Assembly (NCBI GenBank): GCA_001275005.1
Contig: JWZX01002003.1
Coordinates: forward strand, 1 to 13,477
Length of the DNA: 13,477 bases
Reading direction: 5' to 3'
Origin: Chrysochromulina tobinii
Lineage: Eukaryota; Haptophyta; Prymnesiales; Chrysochromulinaceae
In this document: positions 8,082-13,477 of the stretch, piece by piece
Layout: the number at the start of each line of letters is the position of its first letter
Numbering within the stretch: position 1 is the stretch's first letter
Program-made: the position numbers and the translations under genes
Notes under the pieces: generated by a model
The model's database searches: none
Seen by the model: only the letters and a program-made list of their open reading frames with translations
Told to the model about the DNA's origin: nothing

Positions 8082-8873
8082 TCACAGCTCCAACTTGCGA
8101 CGCTCTGACTCGTCCAAGACCAGCCCGCCTCGACCGTCGGCATACATGACGACAGCTGAGACCACTTCAACGCGCACCTTTGGCTTCACAAAGATACCCT
8201 CAAGCACCGTCTCCACTTGCTCGAGTCTCTTGAGGACCGCGTCGCCCTTGACGACGCGCCCAAAAATGGTGTACTTGTTGTCGAGGAAGGGCGCGTCGCC
8301 GAGAACCATCGAGAAGCTCGATGTGCCTGTATCTGGCGCTTCAAACTTTCCCATCGAGAGCATGCCTCTCTTGTGACGCACCTCGATCTTGAACTCGTCG
8401 GGGACCGTCTTGATAGCGACCTCACGCAGCGCCTTGTTCATCGGCGCCCGACGCCCGCCGTCCACGCCTTGCAACTGCGCTACAAAGCCCTTGTCAACGC
8501 GGAAAATCTCGTTCGTGTTGTAGCCACCCATTCGCACGAGCCGTAGGATGTGAGCGACCGTAACCGGTGCTATAGTCGGGTAGAAGCCGAGCACAATTTC
8601 GCCCCAATTCACCTCACCTTTCGATGCGTCGCTCCAGGATATCTGCATGACCACTCGCTCGTCACCAAGGAGCGGGTCGTCACTCTTCTCGAGCATTGGC
8701 GGCGGTGTGCAAAAGCCACATGATTCCCTGCACGAGGCCTTCATAAAGTCCTCGTTCTTGCTGCACTCTCCAGACTCCGCCCATGAACCGCAGCCGCTAT
8801 GAGCATCGTCGCAGTCCTCGGCGAGCGCCGTGGATGTCGCGAGGGTGAGCACGAGTAGCCGGAGGGCTCTCAT
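8082..8873 (-). CDS. Secretory ShK-cyclophilin fusion (peptidyl-prolyl isomerase-like)
   Basis: The start is the first true ATG (8873), giving 263 residues; the frame is open further upstream only through a TTG. Residues 1-18 are a clear signal peptide (MRALRLLVLTLATSTALA). Residues 21-55 are an ShK domain with all six cysteines, in the order C-x6-C-x8-C-x10-C-x3-C-x2-C, with the usual WA..GEC..N..FM pattern. The rest is a cyclophilin-type domain: EIVLGFYPTIAPVTVAH, then IFRVDKGFVAQLQG, then KRGMLSMG, then LDNKYTIFGRVVKG. Numbered from this ATG, the Arg125-Phe130-Gln133 set matches human CypA Arg55-Phe60-Gln63. Positions equivalent to CypA Gln111, Phe113, Trp121 and His126 are Ser, Ser, Phe and Tyr, so activity and cyclosporin binding are doubtful. 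The C-terminus KLEL is one residue away from KDEL, consistent with an ER role (inference). It lies on the same strand as, and downstream of, the remnant and the BEACH gene. Confidence 0.9.
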   Translation of the reverse strand: MRALRLLVLTLATSTALAEDCDDAHSGCGSWAESGECSKNEDFMKASCRESCGFCTPPPMLEKSDDPLLGDERVVMQISWSDASKGEVNWGEIVLGFYPTIAPVTVAHILRLVRMGGYNTNEIFRVDKGFVAQLQGVDGGRRAPMNKALREVAIKTVPDEFKIEVRHKRGMLSMGKFEAPDTGTSSFSMVLGDAPFLDNKYTIFGRVVKGDAVLKRLEQVETVLEGIFVKPKVRVEVVSAVVMYADGRGGLVLDESERRKLEL

Positions 8874-8970
8874 CGAAAGAAAGTGGTGGGATCGCAAGTG
8901 TGAACGTGAACCCGACAGACGCGACAATGGTGCTACGGCACTGTTACTGCCCGCTCAGAATACACACACC

Positions 8971-9367
8971 TTACGTGACCCCATATGAGACACGGAGCAT
9001 GCGCGCGCTGGCGGCGTTGAGGATGGTTTGGGCGTCGGCGGCTTGGATGGCGGTGGAGATGTTGGCAACGTGGTGCGTGAGGAAGCTGCGGGGGGACGCG
9101 TCTGGAGATGTTGTCGGTGGCGCCGGGGAGGCGCGTCTGGCGCGCGAGGAGGCGGATGATGGTCATGAACGAGGCTGCGAGCGCGCCGGTGGTTTCGGCG
9201 ACGAGAAGGGAGACGCCGACGCCTTTGGAGAGGGCGTCGGCGTACTGCCCGTTGCACGCGGCGACGAAGCTGGCGCCGGTCACGCGGTCGTAGGGCGCGT
9301 CGTGCCTGCTGCCCACCTGCTTGAGGCCAAGCATGAGCTTGCGGAGCTTCTCCCGTCCTCCGTGCAT
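8971..9367 (-). pseudogene. Unrecognised coding remnant in two frames
   Basis: From ATG 9367 a frame of natural composition runs leftward: GGREKLRKLMLGLKQVGS, GASFVAACNGQYADALSKG, VSLLVAETTGALAASFMTI and IIRLLARQTRLPGATDN. Near 9085-9110 it degenerates into Arg/Pro/His-rich sequence. In that same place another minus frame becomes natural: SFLTHHVANISTAIQAADA, then QTILNAASARML, RVSYGVT and TAA at 8971-8973. A one-base change at the CCCCCC run (plus-strand G run near 9090), or a short intron ending CCCCGCAG (an 85-nt GTTCAT..GCAG would fit the frame), would join them. I do not recognise the family. The start is probably not the true N-terminus. It could be a live two-exon gene instead of a pseudogene. 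Confidence 0.45.
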
Positions 9368-9619
9368 CCTCAAAGGCGCGGCGTGGCGATGTGGCCCTCG
9401 GCATTTGGATGCAGGATGGGCGGGGGCGGCGGGCGGCGCCGCTGTGGTGCCGGTTTACAATACTCAATAGGATTATGTGTGCAGGTATGCAACAGTATTC
9501 AGTAACAGTATGCAACAGTACTCACCACCCCTCTCGAGGTGTGCCGACACCTCTCCACGCGCTTCTCAGACTGCAGCCGATTCGCGCTCGAGACAGACAG
9601 ACAGCTGGCATGATTATTA
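9368..9619. other. Spacer between the BEACH gene and the coding remnant
   Basis: This spacer holds a duplicated GTATGCAACAGTA around 9484-9520 and an AGACAGACAGACAG run near 9592-9605. On the minus strand a good donor-like sequence, GTGAGTACTG, begins at 9525, which could mark an upstream exon of the remnant at 8971-9367. No matching open exon is convincing. The 3' UTR of the BEACH gene must start here. Confidence 0.4.
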
Positions 9620-12600
9620 TCATAAAAATGTCGTATCTTGCGGGTCTGGGGCAAGTGCTTGGCCTTCTCGCGCGACGGCGCGTCGAAGCTTGAGCGAGGC
9701 CGCGCGTGCACGCTCGAGCCTCGCATGGACTCTCGCGTTCGAGTTGTCGGGCGTTGTCAGATTCCGAGGTGCATTGGGAGAAGGCGGAGGCATGACGTCG
9801 GGAGGAGGCGGAGGCACGTCGTCAGGAGGAGGCGGAGGCCCGCCGTCGGGAGGAGGCGGGGGCACGTCATCGGGAGGAGGCGGAGGTACGCCGTCAGGAG
9901 GAGGCGGAGGCACGTCATCGAGAGGAGGCGGAGGCAATGTCATGGGTGTCGTCGCAGCTCCCACACTGGAGGGTGTCTCGAATGGGTGGCCGCGATGCAG
10001 ATGATTCCTCTGGCCAATACCGACCGGTGTGCGGGTTGCAAGGGTGGCAGGGGCGATGGGGAGCGAGGGGAGCTCCGTCGCAGTGAGTGGCTTGGCTTCG
10101 AGCCGCCTCGGCCTCACCGCATTCTGATTGCCTTTCTCAATCTCATGCCAGGTCAGAGTGCGGAGGAACTCAGAGGCGGCCTGGAACTTCGCGAGGCAGT
10201 AGCCATGCTCGCCGAGCAGGCACCCGTCGTCGGCAAAGCGCTCGATGAATGCGAGTTCGGAGCAGATGTGCAGCACCGGACGCGCTTGGGAGAGGACGTA
10301 CGCGACCACCGGGAGCATATCGTCGGCCGCGAGCCGGAGCCGCCTGTCGTTGGCTTGATCCTCTGGGGAGGTGATGCCGTGGTAGCTCCACACGTCGTGC
10401 TGGATCGCTTGCACCACATTCATCAGGAGGGCGAGCTTTCGTCGAGTTGAGTACGTGGCGGAGAGGTGCGAGAGAGCCTTGATCGCCGTTGCGTACGGCA
10501 CGTGACTCGCGTCGGCATCTGCTGGCGGACCAGCTCTTGGGCCTTGCCACTCGCCCGGTCCTACTGGCAACGGGTCCGCCGTGTCTCTCAGCAGCTGCTC
10601 AACAGTTGCCTCGTCCGCGGCCTGGCCCGCCTCCGCGACCGGTGAACTGCCGCTCATCCGCTCGCCCCTGCTGCCCAGCCAAAAGTGCTGCGGCAGGCTG
10701 ACGATGCCCTCCAAGTGGTGTGGGCGCAGCTGGGCAAAGCGGGTGACGCTGTCCGCATAGGCGGCGTCGTCGGCGCCGTGGACACTCTGAATGAGGGGCA
10801 TAATCAGCGGGCGAAAAAGGCGAGTTGTGATCTCATCCAGCACCAACGCGCGCACCAGCGCCGATCGCCTTGGCTCCTGCACGGGCGGCAGGACCCGCAC
10901 GACTATCGCGTGCATCCGCTTGAGACCCAGCTGAACGGCCTTTGACAGGTTCTTGAGGCGCACAGCCGAACTCATTCGCGACGTCGGGCTGCGACCGTTC
11001 TGGGCGAACAGCTGCGAGACGAAGCCACAGTACTCGCGCAGCGCATTCGCGAACGGATGGCACTCGGAGGGTGCATACCGGCGTTCGTCGTCGCTGCGAA
11101 AGCAGCTCTCCAGAAACGTGCCAATCTCCTGCTCATCCGAGGCCGCCTCCGCCGCGGCGGCCAAGGCGAGCATCAAGTCGGTAGTGCGCTTGGAGAGGGC
11201 GGACGAGATGCCGTCGATGTCGTCGGTGCGCAGCACGACGTCAACCGGCGGATCGATGGAAAGGTCCGCCGTGCCGCGAAAGGCCTTCTTGGCAAAGAAG
11301 AATTCTACCGCATTCAAAACAATGTGGCGCCGCAGCCAGCGCCGAGCATACGCCTGGATGAGTTTGGCGCTCGGCTCGGCCGCTCGCCATGTCTGCGGCA
11401 GCCTCTGGACGTGAAGCCGCCGAGGAGGGTGGGCTACCTTAAAGAGCTGGGGCGGCGTCTGGCCGAATTCGGCACTGCGGGCGGCAGCGTCGAGCTCGCT
11501 GCTCTCCAGCGCGCTCTCGTACGTGTAGCTCTCGAACAAGTTGTTCGCCTTGAGAGCGGGGGCGCCTTGCTGTTTGATGCCAAAGATGAGGTCGATCCAG
11601 AGGTGCAGGTGCGCCGAGACGAAGTCGGACTCGAGCGCGGCGCGCATCAGGCGCACAAACTCTTTGGAGGAGCCGCGCGCCCACGGAGGCAGGACCACAT
11701 CCTCGCACCACGAAGGCCGAGGCCGATCCGAATCTCCCATATCATTCGTCAAGAAGGCGGGGTCCGAGTAGAATTGGGGGATGAGTTCTTTGACGTCGCC
11801 GTGGGCGCGTCCGGAGACATTCTGCCACGTCCTGTCCACCGACAAGAACGAGCGCGCCTCCCTGTCGAACTTGCCACTCTGGATGTGGTATGTGAGCTCG
11901 GGGAAGATGCGCAGCAGGTAGTAGGCCACATAGGCGGGCGAAGAGTAGTGGGTGCGGTAGAGCGGAATCGTCTGTCCCGCCTCGGCGTCGACCTGTTGCT
12001 CGTGGCGTTGGCGATGGGCGGCGGCGAGGCGGCGCTCGTCCAGTGCGCCGACAGGCTTCCAGAGCGGCCGATAGCGGCGAGGGTCGTTGAGGTCGAGTGC
12101 ATCGCTGCTGTAGTCGCTGAGCACCCACGGCATGATGGGATACTGCGACAGGTCGTCAAAGGAGCGTGAGGCGCAGTCGTTGAGATGCAGCAGGTACGTG
12201 TAGTTGTCAATCTCTCCAGCGTGCCACTTCTCTGTCATCTCCTGCAGCTGCTCATCCAAGGGGCGGAGGTGTGGCCTCTGGCCGACCAGGGTGCGCACCA
12301 CCTGCTCGCGCTCCTCGTGGCTGTGGAACTCGAGCACCACCGGGCCTTGAGCGCCGCCCGCCTGGTGCCCCGAGTGCGATGCGGTCATGAGGAGCTCGAG
12401 CGCTGTGTGGCGCAGCTCATGCCGGCGGCGCCTCACGCTCGTCAACGTCGCGAGCGGCCATTGCTCGAAGATGCCACTCGAATCGGGCCCGTCGGCGGCG
12501 TCCCTCTGCTCAATGTAGAGCCTGCTCGCCGTGATGCGCATCTTGCAGTCCGACACGGGCGCTAGCACCCCTGGCGATTGCAGGATCCTGCTCTGGCCAG

Positions 12601-13477
12601 ATTTCACCATCGGCCGAAGGCGTCGGACGCGCGTCCTGAGCAGCACGCGATCAAGCGCCTCTGGGAGGAGCGTGCTCGTGGTGCGCGAAGCTGTCCGTGG
12701 AGCCATGAGCTCGATGTCTTTGGGGTCCTGCACCCCCCCTCGCTCGATGTCTCTAGGAACCCCCCTTTGCTTACGTTTGCGGCGCAGCACGATGGCGACA
12801 CCGATGCAGGCCCCAACAATGGCGATCACACCAACCGCGGCGCCGATGATGATGCCCATCGAGCCGCTCGTCTCGAATGCCACTCCTGGAAACGCTGCCA
12901 ATGCATCGGTCGAACTGAGTGGCATGGGTGTGGGCGGTGATGGCGAAGGCGGTGGTGGCGGTGAGATGTCTGCGACGATGGGTGCCGTCACGACCGCGAG
13001 CACGGCGATTGAGACGCCGGTGACGTTTGCGAGCATGAGCGTTGCGCTGCTCGGGCTGCTAGTCGCGCTGGCCATCGTCGACTGCACCGAGGCCGCCGTC
13101 ACCGCGTACGTCTGGATGCGCACGTCGATGATGACGCTGCCCGGAGATATCGTCAACTCCACCGCCGATGGGTTGACGCCCGCCAGAGCCGCGATCACGC
13201 CCTGTATCTGGGCCTGCACGCTCGGGGTGAACGAGGCGACGTCGCCGGCGAGCTCGAGGGTGAATTTGACCAAACTCGTCGCCGGTGACGAGGGCAGCGG
13301 CAAGGGCGGTGGCAGTGGCGGCGGTGGTGAGGGTGAGGGCGGAGGCGGCGAGGGCGGGGGCGGCAGGGAGGGCAGCAGCTGTGGTGGCGGTGGCGATGGT
13401 GAAGGCGGTGGCGGTGAGGGTGGCGGTGGGGGGAATGGGGGCGATGGAGAAGCCGGAGGCGGGCTGGGAGGCGGAGG
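9620..13477 (-). CDS. Membrane-spanning PH-BEACH-IQ-VPS9 protein, 5' end beyond the window
   Basis: The frame is open from the right edge (13477) to TGA at 9620-9622, 1285 codons. Numbering residues from codon 13303, the upstream 58 codons are Ser/Pro repeats. Residues 11-108 are an extracellular-type domain (AGVNPSAVELTISPGSVIIDV), then a Pro/Ser stalk. One transmembrane helix (148-173, MGIIIGAAVGVIAIVGACIG...) is followed by RRKRKQR, so the C-terminal part is cytosolic. Residues 225-345 resemble the GRAM/PH-like domain of FAN/NSMAF. Residues 350-630 are a complete BEACH domain: RSFDDLSQYPIMPWVLSDY, RTHYSSPAYVAYYLLR, DVKELIPQFY, LPPWARGSSKEFV, SAHLHLWIDLIFGIKQQG, FGQTPPQLF. An IQ motif lies at 649-659 (IQAYARRWLRR). 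A VPS9 core spans about 935-1052: AADDMLPVVAYVL, ERFADDGCLLGEHGYCLAKF. Asp994, Pro998 and Tyr1035 match Rabex-5 catalytic spacing; the following Thr position is Ala. A Pro-rich tail ends the protein. WD40 repeats, usual after BEACH, are absent. It is intronless here. Likely a receptor-linked Rab5-type GEF and trafficking scaffold (inference). Confidence 0.9.
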   Translation of the reverse strand, partial: PPPPSPPPASPSPPFPPPPPSPPPPSPSPPPPQLLPSLPPPPSPPPPSPSPPPPLPPPLPLPSSPATSLVKFTLELAGDVASFTPSVQAQIQGVIAALAGVNPSAVELTISPGSVIIDVRIQTYAVTAASVQSTMASATSSPSSATLMLANVTGVSIAVLAVVTAPIVADISPPPPPSPSPPTPMPLSSTDALAAFPGVAFETSGSMGIIIGAAVGVIAIVGACIGVAIVLRRKRKQRGVPRDIERGGVQDPKDIELMAPRTASRTTSTLLPEALDRVLLRTRVRRLRPMVKSGQSRILQSPGVLAPVSDCKMRITASRLYIEQRDAADGPDSSGIFEQWPLATLTSVRRRRHELRHTALELLMTASHSGHQAGGAQGPVVLEFHSHEEREQVVRTLVGQRPHLRPLDEQLQEMTEKWHAGEIDNYTYLLHLNDCASRSFDDLSQYPIMPWVLSDYSSDALDLNDPRRYRPLWKPVGALDERRLAAAHRQRHEQQVDAEAGQTIPLYRTHYSSPAYVAYYLLRIFPELTYHIQSGKFDREARSFLSVDRTWQNVSGRAHGDVKELIPQFYSDPAFLTNDMGDSDRPRPSWCEDVVLPPWARGSSKEFVRLMRAALESDFVSAHLHLWIDLIFGIKQQGAPALKANNLFESYTYESALESSELDAAARSAEFGQTPPQLFKVAHPPRRLHVQRLPQTWRAAEPSAKLIQAYARRWLRRHIVLNAVEFFFAKKAFRGTADLSIDPPVDVVLRTDDIDGISSALSKRTTDLMLALAAAAEAASDEQEIGTFLESCFRSDDERRYAPSECHPFANALREYCGFVSQLFAQNGRSPTSRMSSAVRLKNLSKAVQLGLKRMHAIVVRVLPPVQEPRRSALVRALVLDEITTRLFRPLIMPLIQSVHGADDAAYADSVTRFAQLRPHHLEGIVSLPQHFWLGSRGERMSGSSPVAEAGQAADEATVEQLLRDTADPLPVGPGEWQGPRAGPPADADASHVPYATAIKALSHLSATYSTRRKLALLMNVVQAIQHDVWSYHGITSPEDQANDRRLRLAADDMLPVVAYVLSQARPVLHICSELAFIERFADDGCLLGEHGYCLAKFQAASEFLRTLTWHEIEKGNQNAVRPRRLEAKPLTATELPSLPIAPATLATRTPVGIGQRNHLHRGHPFETPSSVGAATTPMTLPPPPLDDVPPPPPDGVPPPPPDDVPPPPPDGGPPPPPDDVPPPPPDVMPPPSPNAPRNLTTPDNSNARVHARLERARAASLKLRRAVAREGQALAPDPQDTTFL
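9779..9934 (-). repeat. 24-bp minisatellite encoding (V/G)PPPPPD(D/G) repeats
   Basis: About six 8-residue units (residues 1124-1175 of the BEACH-VPS9 frame) alternate DD and DG after five prolines. Such FH1-like tracts bind profilin, SH3 or EVH1 partners in other proteins; here that is only an analogy. It lies downstream of the VPS9 domain and before a basic, helical C-terminus. Confidence 0.9.
10124..10153 (+). other. Intron-3'-module-like sequence antisense to the VPS9 end
   Basis: The plus strand reads CTGATTGCCTTTCTCAATC then TCATGCCAGGT, matching 25 of 30 aligned columns of the branch-site/acceptor module of introns 1-2 in the gene at 2851-6828. On the minus strand it codes for residues 1051-1060 at the end of the VPS9 core. 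It may be chance, since pyrimidine-rich acceptor-like words are easy to find. Confidence 0.2.

Noticed and set aside
7805-8149. Small plus-strand frames between the DUF1499 and cyclophilin genes
   Set aside because: Random Arg/Thr/Pro composition, overlap with a confident minus-strand gene, no start context or domain.
8925-8927. TTG start extending the cyclophilin by 18 residues
   Set aside because: The first ATG at 8873 gives a clean signal peptide at the N-terminus; the extension would bury it.
9477-10450. Plus-strand frames opposite the proline repeats and VPS9 region
   Set aside because: Gly/Arg-rich shadows of the minus-strand PPPPPD repeats and of well-recognised VPS9 codons.
13301-13303. 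TTG as the start of the BEACH-VPS9 gene
   Set aside because: The frame continues upstream as Ser/Pro codons to the edge of the window, and a eukaryotic TTG start is unlikely. The gene is 5'-incomplete here.

Overview
The window reads as nuclear DNA of a GC-rich unicellular eukaryote, most likely a marine alga. Four features point that way: spliceosomal introns with GT..AG ends, Ser/Pro-rich extracellular linkers, a DUF1499 protein of the kind found in plastids, and large multidomain signalling proteins (BEACH, VPS9, ShK, LRR, SGNH). A haptophyte is my best guess and a pelagophyte is the main alternative. This is judged from protein style only; no organelle, rRNA or tRNA marker is present. No bacterial operon signals are seen.

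Layout. (1) 100-2518, plus strand: an unnamed gene with a U-box-like N-terminus, a poly-Gln run and a long low-complexity tail. It needs one short intron to join two open frames. (2) 2851-6828, plus strand: a secreted LRR plus SGNH/GDSL-hydrolase-like protein that I reconstruct as five exons and 1088 residues. Its four introns are the strangest DNA in the window. They are built from tandem or duplicated units, copies of nearby exon sequence and a shared 3' splice module. The first is four head-to-tail copies of a complete 43-nt GT..AG unit. (3) 7038-7757, plus strand: a DUF1499 protein with an RR-plus-hydrophobic N-terminal signal. (4) 8082-8873, minus strand: a secretory-pathway ShK-cyclophilin fusion, convergent with gene 3. 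(5) 8971-9367, minus strand: an unrecognised coding remnant that changes frame. (6) 9620-13477, minus strand, 5' end outside the window: a very large membrane protein with the order extracellular domain, Pro-rich stalk, one transmembrane helix, PH/GRAM-like domain, BEACH, IQ motif, VPS9, Pro-rich tail.

The two most notable items are the gene at 9620-13477, which puts a FAN-type PH-BEACH module and a Rab5-type exchange-factor (VPS9) domain on one membrane-spanning receptor-like chain, and the introns of the gene at 2851-6828, which look like introns caught during birth or amplification. Nothing ties the genes into one pathway, although three of the six (LRR-SGNH, ShK-cyclophilin, BEACH-VPS9) are secretory or membrane-trafficking proteins.
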